NCBI RefSeq assembly: GCF_013618475.1 | Contig: NZ_JABJVN010000007.1 | Coordinates: 62,001-126,000, forward strand | Direction of reading: 5' to 3' | DNA length: 64,000 nt | DNA from: Saccharibacillus deserti | GTDB taxonomy: Bacteria > Bacillota > Bacilli > Paenibacillales > Paenibacillaceae | Shown: in pieces, positions 20,778 through 28,945 of the stretch | Layout of the letters: each line of letters begins with the position of its first letter | How positions within the stretch are numbered: the stretch's first letter is position 1 | Translations under genes and position numbers: made by a program | Notes under the pieces: generated by a model | The model's input: the letters and a program-made list of their open reading frames with translations, nothing else | Databases searched by the model: none | What the model was told of the DNA's origin: nothing

Positions 20778-20938
20778 AAATCGTGAACCCCTTTCTATGA
20801 CTCTCTGTGGTAAGGCTTTTGCCCGGTACCGGCCGCTTTCTTTTAATGGAAAACCGCGAAACCGCATTGTTGCTTCCATGTGATAAAGGATAAAAGCAAG
20901 CGGAGGCTAAAAGTTGCGGCCGGTGAAGGTTTTCTCCT

Positions 20939-20968
20939 ATCTTACGTTGAGCATTTGCCGGCAGTCAA
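20939..20968 (-). promoter_or_regulatory. Promoter of the TrpX-like operon
   Basis: On the minus strand TTGACT, 18 bases, TAAGAT, about 160 bases before the start codon. No T-box or other known leader element is visible in between. Confidence 0.6.
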
Positions 20969-20996
20969 TCCGAAATTGTATCTTTTGCAAATAAAA

Positions 20997-21043
20997 AGAG
21001 GCCCGCTGCCGAAATCGCGATGATTTCGGCAGCGGACCTCTTG
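20997..21043 (-). terminator. Strong terminator after the 106-residue membrane protein gene
   Basis: 19-bp stem (GAGGTCCGCTGCCGAAATC against its complement, one G-U) with a GCGAT-type loop; the T run lies on the minus strand. Confidence 0.93.
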
Positions 21044-21056
21044 GAAGACATGCCGG

Positions 21057-21377
21057 TCACGATCGGCGGAAGCTGCCGGGCATTCCCGCTCCGTAACGAT
21101 CGACCATGCTAACGAGCAGCAGGGCGGCCGTGATCCAGTGTCCGAACATGCCCCAGACCGGGACGGAGAACAGCAGGCAGGTGACGATCCCCGCCGCCGA
21201 TCCGTAGAACGACTGCCGGTGCTGCAGCGACATTAGAAGCGTAACGGCGTGCAGAGCGAACATAACCGCGGAAATTCCCCAACCACTGCCCATGACGACC
21301 ATGCCGCCGAGCAGCGGAAGACCGAGGATGAGCTCAAACAAGCCGCTGACTCCTTTAAATGTGCGTGCGAGCACCAT
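21057..21377 (-). CDS. Hypothetical four-span membrane protein
   Basis: Unrecognised 106-residue protein. Hydrophobic segments at about 10-30, 34-50, 58-75 and 78-95 give four spans with short loops, and a basic C-terminus (SFRRS). The start has GGGGGAG 6 bases upstream. It has its own strong terminator 14 bases past the stop. The downstream position relative to the TraX-like gene on the same strand suggests a shared transcript, but 110 bases separate them. Function unknown; many small DUF-type four-span proteins of Paenibacillaceae look like this. Confidence 0.75.
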   Translation of the reverse strand: MVLARTFKGVSGLFELILGLPLLGGMVVMGSGWGISAVMFALHAVTLLMSLQHRQSFYGSAAGIVTCLLFSVPVWGMFGHWITAALLLVSMVDRYGAGMPGSFRRS

Positions 21378-21487
21378 ATGATACTCCCCCAGATTCCTTA
21401 TGTGTTTTAGAGTGAATAATACGGTATAATACCCAGCTTATTGGAAAATGAAACACGAAGTGGAACGCGAACGATTTTTCCAGGTGC

Positions 21488-22174
21488 TCAGGAAGCGATC
21501 GTCCGGAAAAAATCGGCGAATCGGATATCGTTTATCTGCCAGTTGATCAGGGCGATCAGAGCCAGATGAACGGGATAGAACGATCGCCACAGCCAGCGGG
21601 GCAGGCGTATTTCGGTACGGGTCTCGGGAGCGGAGCCCTGAATACCGGCAATAAAGAGCGTGGTCACGATACTGTAGAATTGGGTCACGCTTTGGGACAC
21701 AAGCAGATATAGGACGTTCAGCGCAAAATGCCCGCCTGCCATCGACCAGACATTCGGCATATACCGGTAGATCAGCACCAGCAGCACGCCGTAAGTGGCG
21801 TAATCGAACTGCAGCGCTTCCAGCGGCCAGTAGGTCAGCAGAACCAGCAGAATGCCAACGGTCCATTGAATCGCCGCCTGGTCTTTGAAATAGTCGATAG
21901 CCATCACGATCAGCAGCGCCACAAGCAGGGTTCCGATCACATTGACTCCCGCTGTGAGGAAAGCCAGCATGAACGGGATTTGCGATAGCAGGGCCAGGCC
22001 AAGCAGCCGCAGGGCGTAGCGTTTCGGGCTGCGTGTGCGCCGGTAGCCTGCGACGAGCAGATAGCAGTAAATCGGGAAAGCGATCCTGCCGACGATGCGC
22101 ATCCAGCGTTCATCCGGAAAAAAGACATAGCCCAGATGATCGATCAGCATCGTAATCATGGCAATCAGCTGCAT
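21488..22174 (-). CDS. TraX family membrane protein
   Basis: A 228-residue protein of about seven membrane spans that matches the TraX family (named after the F-pilin acetylase). The N-terminal IAMITMLIDHLGYVFFP segment with the conserved Asp-His, followed by RIVGRIAFPIYCYLLVAGYRRT, is the family signature. Chromosomal TraX homologs are widespread in Bacillota, with no pilus genes nearby; function there is unknown, presumably acyltransferase-like. Start has AAAGGGG upstream. It lies 21 bases after the small membrane protein gene at 22196, likely an operon. Confidence 0.85.
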   Translation of the reverse strand: MQLIAMITMLIDHLGYVFFPDERWMRIVGRIAFPIYCYLLVAGYRRTRSPKRYALRLLGLALLSQIPFMLAFLTAGVNVIGTLLVALLIVMAIDYFKDQAAIQWTVGILLVLLTYWPLEALQFDYATYGVLLVLIYRYMPNVWSMAGGHFALNVLYLLVSQSVTQFYSIVTTLFIAGIQGSAPETRTEIRLPRWLWRSFYPVHLALIALINWQINDIRFADFFRTIAS

Positions 22175-22195
22175 GCTTCAAGCCCCTTTCGCCGT

Positions 22196-22396
22196 CTATA
22201 GGAACTTGTCCTGCAGGCTCCACCAGGTCAAAGTCAGGCACACAATCAAAAATACGGTAAAAGCGATCACCGGACCGAAGCGTTTTTCTTTCCAAAACTT
22301 GATGCCGAGCATAACCATAAAAGCGGCAATCATCAACAAAATAATGATTTCGACGATCGAAATGACCAAATAGAGATTACTGGCGAATCCTTCCAC
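22196..22396 (-). CDS. Hypothetical two-span small membrane protein
   Basis: A 66-residue protein starting with GTG at 22396 after a strong GAGGAGG site. Two hydrophobic segments (about 8-30 and 41-58) are separated by a basic loop (KFWKEKRFG). No family recognised. It is the first gene of a minus-strand group with the TraX-like gene. The good ribosome site and tight spacing support a real gene. Confidence 0.7.
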   Translation of the reverse strand: MEGFASNLYLVISIVEIIILLMIAAFMVMLGIKFWKEKRFGPVIAFTVFLIVCLTLTWWSLQDKFL

Positions 22397-22713
22397 GCGG
22401 GTTCCTCCTCATAAATAGTAGAAACGGTGCTGTCTATAGATCGAACGGCAAGGATAAAAGGAGATTTGTCACGTTCGCTCCCATCATACCATGCCGGGGG
22501 CAAACACGGGAAAGCCGGGGCTTGTGGATAAAGTTATCCCCAAATCCACAGCGTCATATGAAGCTCCTTTGCGTCTTATACCCACATTATACACAAACTG
22601 CCCACAGGAAACGGGGGATAACCGGGCCTTTTAGGCAAACAAAAAGCCCGTCGTACCGGGCGCCGCGGCGCTGGGAGGCATGACGGGCATAAATATGGCA
22701 ATTCTGTGGATAA
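22397..22713. promoter_or_regulatory. DnaA-box cluster in the yumC downstream gap
   Basis: Three perfect TTATNCACA boxes are present: 22523-22531 (minus), 22587-22595 (plus, TTATACACA) and 22705-22713 (minus, touching the yumC stop). One-mismatch boxes lie at 22534-22542 and 22576-22584, and a weaker one at 22542-22550. So many in under 200 bases is not expected by chance in this GC-rich DNA. No dnaA or replication gene is adjacent, so it is more likely a DnaA-binding regulatory cluster than an origin. The gap also holds the yumC terminator. Confidence 0.6.
22638..22688 (-). terminator. Terminator after yumC
   Basis: GCCCGTC / GACGGGC outer stem enclosing a GC-rich inner hairpin, with the T run on the minus strand. 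Confidence 0.85.
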
Positions 22714-23715
22714 TTATCGTTTCATGTTGCTGCTGTGGCCCGGGGAGAGTTTGGCTTCCGGATCGAAGTAAACTTTGGCATTGTTCACGGCCGTCGGCGC
22801 TTCGCCGAACCCGACTGCGATCAGCTTCAGTTTGCCCGGATACGTCGTAACATCGCCCGCGGCAAAGATGCCGGGAATGCTCGTCTCCATGCGCGTGTCG
22901 ACCACGATCGAATTGCTTTGGATCTCGATGCCCCATTCGGAGATCGGACCGAGGGAAGAGACGAAGCCGAAATTGACGATGACATCATCCACTTCGATCT
23001 CCTGCGTTTCCTGCGTTTTGACGTTCGACAAAACGACGCGTTCGATACGTTCTTCGCCGATCAATTCCGTGATTTCCGTCGGCGTGACCACATTGACCTT
23101 GGAGGCCATCAGGTTCTCCACGCTGTGTTCGTGCGCACGGAATTTGTCGCGGCGGTGGATCAGCGTCACCTGCTCGGCGATCGGCTCCAGCATCAGCGCC
23201 CAATCGACCGCGGAATCGCCGCCGCCGCTGAGCAGCACTTTGCGGCCCGCGAATTTGCTCAGGTCGCTGACGAAGTAATGCAGGTTCTGTCCTTCGAAAC
23301 GCTCCGCGCCTTCCAGGGCAAGGCGGCGGGGTTCGAAAGCGCCCACGCCCGCAGTGATGACAACGGACTTGGCATAATGGACGCCTTTGTCGGTCGTGAC
23401 TTTGAACCGCTGCTCTTCTTCCTTGTCGACCGCGATTACTTTTTCTTCGAGACAAATTTCCTGATCGAAATGATTCATCTGCTCGACAAGCTGGTTAACC
23501 AATTCCTGTGCGGTCACTTTCGGGAAACCGGCTACGTCGTAAATATATTTTTCGGGATAAAGCGCGGCCAACTGCCCGCCAAGCTGAGGCATACTTTCGA
23601 TCAGCTTTACGGACGCCTGACGCATTCCCCCGTAAAAAGCGGCGAACAAACCGGCAGGACCGCCGCCGATGATTAAAATATCGGCAAGATGTTCGCCGTT
23701 AGGGTTCTCTGTCAC
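22714..23715 (-). CDS. yumC: Ferredoxin/flavodoxin-NADP+ reductase, thioredoxin reductase-like
   Basis: A 333-residue FAD enzyme closely resembling Bacillus YumC as I remember it. FAD motif [21 protein letters not shown] near the N-terminus, NADPH motif [11 protein letters not shown] in the middle, [17 protein letters not shown], and C-terminal [17 protein letters not shown]. It lacks the CxxC of thioredoxin reductase, as expected for this FNR type. GTG at 23715 is chosen since GGAGGTG sits 8 bases before it; the longer frame to 23784 would need an unsupported start. It supplies reduced ferredoxin or flavodoxin to Fe-S and desaturase enzymes. Divergent from yumB. Confidence 0.95.
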   Translation of the reverse strand: MTENPNGEHLADILIIGGGPAGLFAAFYGGMRQASVKLIESMPQLGGQLAALYPEKYIYDVAGFPKVTAQELVNQLVEQMNHFDQEICLEEKVIAVDKEEEQRFKVTTDKGVHYAKSVVITAGVGAFEPRRLALEGAERFEGQNLHYFVSDLSKFAGRKVLLSGGGDSAVDWALMLEPIAEQVTLIHRRDKFRAHEHSVENLMASKVNVVTPTEITELIGEERIERVVLSNVKTQETQEIEVDDVIVNFGFVSSLGPISEWGIEIQSNSIVVDTRMETSIPGIFAAGDVTTYPGKLKLIAVGFGEAPTAVNNAKVYFDPEAKLSPGHSSNMKR

Positions 23716-23786
23716 TGGATAAGCACCTCCGAAGGTATGAATCGTTATGAATCTATCGAAATGAATGGGTTTTTGCAATCTCACTC

Positions 23787-23816
23787 ATTATAAACTCGTT
23801 TTTCCCCGGATTGCAA
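23787..23816 (-). promoter_or_regulatory. Promoter of yumC
   Basis: Minus strand TTGCAA, 18 bases, TATAAT, about 72 bases before the GTG start. Confidence 0.65.
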
Positions 23817-23981
23817 AGCGTATTCCCGGCTTTTTTCGCTGTTTCGGCCTCGGCGGGCGGTCCTGCCGGCCAATTGCCTGCCGCAGCTCCGGAAAAAGCC
23901 GTTCCAGGGCGCGTATTTTTCGGTTCTCTGACAAGTATGAATATTTTTTGTCCGTTTTGCGTCTGTTTTTCAAATTTTTCT

Positions 23982-24010
23982 TTGTATTATGAAGCGGAAA
24001 AGCGTACAAT
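23982..24010 (+). promoter_or_regulatory. Promoter of yumB
   Basis: TTGTAT, 17 bases, TACAAT; predicted start about 24017, giving a leader of about 147 bases. Confidence 0.7.
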
Positions 24011-24079
24011 GTATGTGATAAAAGTCGCAGCCAAGATGCGGACGGGATAAACTTAAAAGTGGGCGAGTTCTCTCCGTTT

Positions 24080-24097
24080 TTGTGTAACTTTTCACAT
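24080..24097. promoter_or_regulatory. Rex-like operator before yumB
   Basis: TTGTGTAACTTTTCACAT fits the Rex consensus WTGTGANNNNNNTCACAW with one mismatch and lies between promoter and start of an NADH dehydrogenase gene. Rex controls ndh in Bacillus according to the NADH/NAD+ ratio. Binding here is inferred. Confidence 0.5.
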
Positions 24098-24163
24098 GAG
24101 GCTCCAACCTTGCAAGAGGTTATCCCATAAATGACTATGAATCGAAAAGGGGTAAGGAAAACA

Positions 24164-25354
24164 ATGAACAGCATTCCCAAAATCGTAATCCTGGGCGCAG
24201 GGTACGCCGGTATTCTCGCGGCTCAAAACCTGCAAAAAAAGCTCAAAAACAACGAAGCCGACGTTACACTGGTTAACCGTCACGACTACCACTACTTCAC
24301 TACGGAACTGCACATGCCGGCAGCAGGCACGCAGCCGGAAGAGAAAACCTACGAGAAGATCTCCAACCTGGTCGACGAGTTCAAGATCGATCTCGTGAAA
24401 TCGAATGTAACGGAAATCAAACCGGAAACGCGTCAAGTGGTACTGGAAGACGGTACGCTGTCGTACGATTACCTGATTATCGCCCTGGGCGGCGATCCGG
24501 AAACGTTCGGCATCCCGGGCATGAAAGAGCATGCGTTCTCGATCCGCAGCATCAACTCCGTTCGCGCAATCCGCGAGCATATCGAGACGCAGTTCAAGGA
24601 ATTCAAAAAAGACGGCGACGAAACCCGCTTGAACTTCGTAGTCGGCGGCGCCGGCTTCACAGGAATCGAATTCGTCGGCGAATTGGCGAACCGTCTGCCT
24701 GAGATGGCGAAACAATACGGAGTCGATCCTGCGAAAGTCGGATTGTACAACGTCGAAGCCGCTCCTTCCGCGCTGCCGGGCTTTGATCCGGAGCTGGTCA
24801 CGTACGCCATGGACACGCTGACGAAAAAAGGCGTGACGTTCCGCATCGGCGTACCGGTTAAAGCTTGCGACGAAAACGGCGTAACGGTTGGCGAAGGCGA
24901 ACGCATCGAAGCCAAAACCGTCGTATGGACCGGCGGTATCCGCGGCAACCATCTGATCGAAGACGCAGGCTTCGAAGCCATGCGCGGACGCGTCAAAGTC
25001 GACGAGTACCTCAAAGCTCCGGGCCACGACAACGTATTCGTCATTGGCGACGGTTCCCTCATGATCGGACCTGAAGGCCGTCCTTACCCGCCGACCGCCC
25101 AAATCGCCATGCAGCAGGGCGAGCGCGTCGCGAAGAATCTGGTAGCGACGATTCGCAACCAGCCGACGGAGAAATTCGTGTTCAGCAACAAGGGTACCGT
25201 CGCTTCCCTGGGCAAAGGCGAAGCCGTTGCCGTTGTAGCCGGCAAGAAGATCAAAGGCTGGCCGGCAGCCCAACTGAAAAAAGTGGTCGATGCCCGCTAT
25301 CTGTTCGTGATCGGCGGTATGGGCCTCGTTCTGAAAAAAGGTCGTTTCCTGTAA
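24164..25354 (+). CDS. yumB: Type II NADH dehydrogenase (NDH-2)
   Basis: A 396-residue membrane-associated flavoenzyme that passes electrons from NADH to menaquinone without pumping protons. FAD motif GAGYAGILAAQNL (about residue 11), NADH motif VVGGAGFTGIEFVGELA (about 160), FVIGDGSLM and PPTAQIAMQQGERVAKN near the quinone site, and a C-terminal amphipathic region ending LVLKKGRFL for membrane binding. ATG 24164 is chosen on the GGGGTAAGG site and family N-terminus. A Rex-like site precedes it. Together with YutJ this gives two NDH-2-like enzymes in 12 kb. Confidence 0.93.
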   Translation: MNSIPKIVILGAGYAGILAAQNLQKKLKNNEADVTLVNRHDYHYFTTELHMPAAGTQPEEKTYEKISNLVDEFKIDLVKSNVTEIKPETRQVVLEDGTLSYDYLIIALGGDPETFGIPGMKEHAFSIRSINSVRAIREHIETQFKEFKKDGDETRLNFVVGGAGFTGIEFVGELANRLPEMAKQYGVDPAKVGLYNVEAAPSALPGFDPELVTYAMDTLTKKGVTFRIGVPVKACDENGVTVGEGERIEAKTVVWTGGIRGNHLIEDAGFEAMRGRVKVDEYLKAPGHDNVFVIGDGSLMIGPEGRPYPPTAQIAMQQGERVAKNLVATIRNQPTEKFVFSNKGTVASLGKGEAVAVVAGKKIKGWPAAQLKKVVDARYLFVIGGMGLVLKKGRFL

Positions 25355-25416
25355 GCCGGACCTTTCGACGCGGCGTTTGTACCGGTTCGCCGGAGCCGCT
25401 GATGCTTTACTGAATC

Positions 25417-25462
25417 AAAGCCGTCTTCGCACCGTTTATGCGGTACGCGAAGGCGGCTTTTT
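25417..25462 (+). terminator. Terminator after yumB
   Basis: AAAGCCGTCTTCGC / GCGAAGGCGGCTTT stem (one G-U) with inner ACCG/CGGT and TTTTTT. Confidence 0.93.
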
Positions 25463-25535
25463 TCACTTTTTCGCGAAGAATTGGACAAATCTTGAAAAAT
25501 GCGGATTATGCTGGATTCCGAGAGGAGGGAGCACG

Positions 25536-26210
25536 ATGAATTACAAGCTTTTGATCGCCGACGACGAACCGGATCTGCTCGATATGCTGGGAAGCTACTT
25601 TCGCAAATGCGGTTACGAGGTGCTGTCGGCTTCCGGAGGCGAAGAAGCGATTCGTCTTGCCGCGCGGCATCCCGATCTGATCCTGCTGGATATCGGGATG
25701 CCGGGGATAGACGGATTGGAAGTCTGCCGCAGCTTGCGCGACACTGTAGCCTGCCCGATCCTGTTTCTGACAGCCCGCGTCGAAGAGGCCGACAAGGTAA
25801 GCGGCTTTGCCGCCGGCGGCGACGATTATATCGTCAAGCCGTTCGGCATGGCTGAGTTGGAGGCGCGAGTCGGTGCGCATCTGCGCAGGGAGGAACGCCA
25901 GACCGGCCGGTCCGAGGTGAAATTTGCCGGCGGCCTGGTTATCAACTATTCGGCGGCCGAACTATCGCACCGGGGAGTCGGCATCCCATTGACCCGCCAG
26001 GAGTACCGGATCGCGGAGCTGCTGTCGCTGCATGCGGGTCGAGTATTCGGCAAGGAAGAGATTTACGAGCGGATCCGAGGGCATGAAGGAGAGGGCAGCA
26101 GCGCTGTCGTGGCGGAACATATTCGCAAGTTGAGAGGCAAATTGACCGCGGCCGGAGCTGAGTCTCCGATCCATACGATATGGGGGTTGGGATACAAATG
26201 GAAATCCTGA
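25536..26210 (+). CDS. OmpR-family response regulator
   Basis: A 224-residue DNA-binding regulator. The receiver domain (1-120) has the acidic pair DDE at 9-11, phospho-acceptor D52 in LLDIGMPGIDG, T in LTARVEE and Lys in VKPFGM. The C-terminal winged helix has LTRQEYRIAELLSLHAGRVFGKEEIYERI and the GLGYKW end. ATG 25536 has GAGGAGG upstream. It overlaps the kinase gene by 13 bases, a translationally coupled pair. Its regulon is unknown; the lipoprotein gene at 27707 is the closest candidate target. Confidence 0.94.
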   Translation: MNYKLLIADDEPDLLDMLGSYFRKCGYEVLSASGGEEAIRLAARHPDLILLDIGMPGIDGLEVCRSLRDTVACPILFLTARVEEADKVSGFAAGGDDYIVKPFGMAELEARVGAHLRREERQTGRSEVKFAGGLVINYSAAELSHRGVGIPLTRQEYRIAELLSLHAGRVFGKEEIYERIRGHEGEGSSAVVAEHIRKLRGKLTAAGAESPIHTIWGLGYKWKS

Positions 26211-27469
26211 ATAGGAATTCGCAGGCAGCTCTGCCTAAAAGAACAAGCATCCGTTTTCGATCGGTGTTGACCGAGTTTCTGCTTCTGACTCTGGTATTGA
26301 CGGCGCTGGTCGTGCTCCTGTCGCAGGTCACGACGCACGAGGCATCGAGCCGATACGGGATATTGAAAGCCTCCTATTGGGACAAACTTCCTTATACCTG
26401 GAAAGCCGTTTCCGATCATGGAGTCGTGAGAGAAGTCGGCCCTGATGAAAGGAGCAGTTCCAGAATTCGCGTGTACGAAAACGGAAGCACGGGACCGCGT
26501 TTTGCCGATTTTACGTTAGCGCATAAGCTGAAAGGCGGCTTTTACCTGTTTGTTCAGTACACGGCTCCTTATGCTTACGCGTTTATTCTGCTCGGCGGCA
26601 GCTTGTTCCTGTTCTACCGCCGCCGTATTCGCAGGCCGCTCCGCACGTTGATCGAGTCTGCGAATCGAGCAGCTTCAGGCGACCTGGATTTTCGTGTCGC
26701 TGTCTGCGGTCGCGACGAGTTCGGCCGAATCGGCGAAGCGTTCGAAAAAATGCGCGGCGGACTTGAACGCAGCAGTCGGGAAGTATGGAGGGTCGCCGAA
26801 GAGCGCCGACGTTTAAACGCGGCTTTCTCGCATGATCTGCGCACTCCTTTGGCCGTACTAAAGGGAAGGATCGACCTGTTAGCCGATTTCTATCCTTCGG
26901 GCGAATTGGATCGCGAAGAGACACTGTCCGCGATCTCGGCTCTTCGTCGCAACGCCGAACGGCTGGAACGCTATGTTGCATCCATGACTTCCGTGCAAAA
27001 GCTCGACGAGCTGCAGCCGCAGCCTCGAGAGGTCGAACTTTCGGAGCTGATCGAAGATTTACGCGAGACCGCCGAAACCTTAAGCGGTTCCCGCACGCTG
27101 ATCTTCGGTCCCGTACTGCCGGCAAACTTGTCGCTGGACGCCAACCTTGTTGCCCGGGTTTTCGAGAATCTGATCGTCAATACCGAACGCTTCGCCGCCG
27201 AAAAGATTTCGGTTTCCTTCGAGCAAAGCGTCGATTCGCTTCGGATTGTCGTCTCCGACGACGGACCCGGTTTTTCGGCCGAAGCTTTGCGCCGCGCTTC
27301 GGAGCCGTATTACCGCGGGGACGAAACCCAAGGCGATGTCCATTTCGGCTTGGGTCTTTATATCTGCCGCTTGCTTTGCGAGAAACACGGCGGGAGCCTG
27401 ACTCTCGGCAACGCGTGCTCGGGCGGCGCCGAAGCTGCTGCCGCATTCAAAGTTTTTGAGCAAGAGTGA
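26198..27469 (+). CDS. Sensor histidine kinase with HAMP domain
   Basis: A 423-residue membrane kinase paired with the regulator before it. Two membrane segments (about 27-45 and 118-135) flank a short extracellular sensor of about 70 residues. Then come HAMP (about 137-190), HisKA with phospho-His H212 in FSHDLRTPL, and HATPase_c with N-box NLIVNTERFA, G1 DDGPGF and G2 GLGLYI. The N-box reads NxxxNxxRF rather than the usual NAxKY, seen in some BceS/YycG relatives. ATG 26198 is chosen for its GGGGGTTGGG upstream; ATG 26180 has none. Signal unknown. Confidence 0.92.
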   Translation: MEILNRNSQAALPKRTSIRFRSVLTEFLLLTLVLTALVVLLSQVTTHEASSRYGILKASYWDKLPYTWKAVSDHGVVREVGPDERSSSRIRVYENGSTGPRFADFTLAHKLKGGFYLFVQYTAPYAYAFILLGGSLFLFYRRRIRRPLRTLIESANRAASGDLDFRVAVCGRDEFGRIGEAFEKMRGGLERSSREVWRVAEERRRLNAAFSHDLRTPLAVLKGRIDLLADFYPSGELDREETLSAISALRRNAERLERYVASMTSVQKLDELQPQPREVELSELIEDLRETAETLSGSRTLIFGPVLPANLSLDANLVARVFENLIVNTERFAAEKISVSFEQSVDSLRIVVSDDGPGFSAEALRRASEPYYRGDETQGDVHFGLGLYICRLLCEKHGGSLTLGNACSGGAEAAAAFKVFEQE

Positions 27470-27502
27470 TAATTTACTTTTTGTGGTTTTACTTTAATCA
27501 TT

Positions 27503-27645
27503 TTGCAATAAACCTTGACATGTATCGTATAATAGAAATTAATTTAACATTGAACTTTTACGATAACCAAATTAATTCGGGCCCTTTACAGCCTGAAATC
27601 AATCTTATAACCTGAACCCAGCTCCTATCGCGGAGTTGGGTTTTT
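27503..27645 (+). promoter_or_regulatory. Promoter and short hairpin leader before the lipoprotein gene
   Basis: TATAAT at 27528-27533 (TTGCAA 19 bases upstream, or TTGACA too close) is followed after about 80 bases by AACCCAGCTCC / GGAGTTGGGTT and TTTTT (27615-27645). It is either the kinase terminator with an unrelated promoter, an attenuated leader, or a ~105-base small RNA. Confidence 0.45.
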
Positions 27646-27706
27646 CGTCGTTATAGAAGCCTTTTTCGATTGAAAAGCATAATAAAACGAATGGGGACAT
27701 GCAAAA

Positions 27707-28597
27707 GTGATCTTGAACAAATGGATGCCAGCGTTAACCGCGCTCGTTTTGGTCCTGCTTGCGACCGGCTGCGGTTCCGAGGAAAACCGGATCGCGGGAA
27801 ACTGGAAAATCTTTATCGGAGACGAAGCGCACGCCTATCTGGAGATCGGCCCGGAACGACTGATCAGCACGGTAGGATCGGAAAAGCCGATAACGGCGGA
27901 TTATACGTTCACAGAAACCGAGGGCGGGCATTTTATGCTGGACGTGTTCAATCCGGAAACCCGGAAGAACGAGCTGTTGTTCGAAGGTTATTTCGAGGAT
28001 AAAAACACGATAAAAGTTGTGAACACGCCAAGCGGACCGATCGAAAACAGCAAGCTGATCCGGGTCGACGTATCGGCGGAAAAACAAAAAGAGCTGAATA
28101 AAACGTCGTCGGCGCCGGCAAGCGAGCAGCCCGCAAAGGACGAAGTCCGAGCCGGAACAAAGCCCGAAGAAGCGGAATCCATGGAAGCGAAATCGGAAGA
28201 AGCGGAACCGAAAATCCGTACGGAAGCGGAACCGAAAGCTGCCGCGGAATCTGGGCTGCAAAGCCGATATGCGGCGAAAGCCGATCAGTTGGACCGATCG
28301 ATCGAAGAAGAAGCCGAAAAATTGTTCGCGCACGATACCCGGCCCGGTTTTTACGGCGGATACTACGAAGACTGGGATAACCTGCTGCAAGAAACCTGGA
28401 ACGAGTTAAAAGCGACCATGCCGAGCGAAGCGTTCGAACGATTAAAAGCGGAGCAAATCGAATGGATTAAAAAGAAAGAAAAGCGTTTTAACGAATTCAC
28501 GGACACGGTCGCTTCCGAACGGGCCGCAGGCATGGATTATTTAGCTTTTGAAACAAAAGAGAGAACGTATTATTTGATCCGAAATCATATGCAATGA
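27707..28597 (+). CDS. Lipoprotein with C-terminal LprI/DUF1311-like domain
   Basis: A 296-residue secreted lipoprotein. Signal and lipobox are LLATGC (Cys22). A first region (about 25-125) is beta-rich and compact. A charged Glu/Lys/Ala-rich low-complexity linker follows (about 126-185). The C-terminal part (about 190-296) resembles the lysozyme-inhibitor LprI N-terminal domain (DUF1311): QETWNELKATMPSEAFERLKAEQIEWIKKKEKRF. GTG 27707 is the assumed start; ATG 27725 is possible. Exposed on the cell surface; partner unknown. The neighbouring two-component system may regulate it. Confidence 0.78.
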   Translation: MILNKWMPALTALVLVLLATGCGSEENRIAGNWKIFIGDEAHAYLEIGPERLISTVGSEKPITADYTFTETEGGHFMLDVFNPETRKNELLFEGYFEDKNTIKVVNTPSGPIENSKLIRVDVSAEKQKELNKTSSAPASEQPAKDEVRAGTKPEEAESMEAKSEEAEPKIRTEAEPKAAAESGLQSRYAAKADQLDRSIEEEAEKLFAHDTRPGFYGGYYEDWDNLLQETWNELKATMPSEAFERLKAEQIEWIKKKEKRFNEFTDTVASERAAGMDYLAFETKERTYYLIRNHMQ

Positions 28598-28628
28598 TCC
28601 CCATCCCCGCGCCCAACTTAAGGTGGGG

Positions 28629-28677
28629 AAACGTCGAAGAGCCCCGGACGAGCATAGTCCCGGGCTCTTCGACGTTT
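28629..28677. terminator. Long perfect hairpin after the lipoprotein gene
   Basis: 16-bp perfect stem (28629-28644 with 28662-28677). The T tract is short (TTTCTG), so termination may be partial. Confidence 0.7.
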
Positions 28678-28715
28678 CTGCACGACGCACGCATACATAC
28701 GACATACCTGGCGGG

Positions 28716-28835
28716 AGGCGAAGAGTTCGAGCGGAGAGCGCAGCGATCGCCTCTGTAATCGAAAAATTCCCGCTTGCTCTAACTCTAATGGAAATTTCTC
28801 GATTACAGGAAGCGATGCAGCCGAACTCTTCGCCT
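28716..28835. repeat. Long imperfect inverted repeat
   Basis: Arms 28716-28770 and 28790-28835 pair over most of their length. Matching blocks are AGGCGAAGAGTTCG, GCGAT, CTGTAATCGA and AATTCC; the loop is 19 bases. Sits between two terminators in a convergent gap, no gene inside. Could be a MITE-like or REP-like dispersed element; only one copy is in this window. Confidence 0.6.
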
Positions 28836-28873
28836 GACGGCCCCGCATCCACATGCCCGCCCGTGCCCACTCG

Positions 28874-28918
28874 CAAAAAACAAGCGCCCCAGACGACCGA
28901 AGCAGTCGTCTAAAGCGC
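28874..28918 (-). terminator. Terminator after hemQ
   Basis: GCGCTTTAGACGAC / GTCGTCTGGGGCGC stem on the minus strand, then a T-rich run. Confidence 0.92.
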
Positions 28919-28945
28919 TCAATTCCACCGTTTCCCCGCCGAAAA

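Noticed and set aside
21488-22174. Conjugation gene because of TraX homology
   Set aside because: No other transfer genes; chromosomal TraX-family proteins are widespread.
22523-22713. Chromosomal replication origin
   Set aside because: No dnaA, dnaN or AT-rich unwinding element with trios next to the boxes; a DnaA regulatory cluster is more likely.
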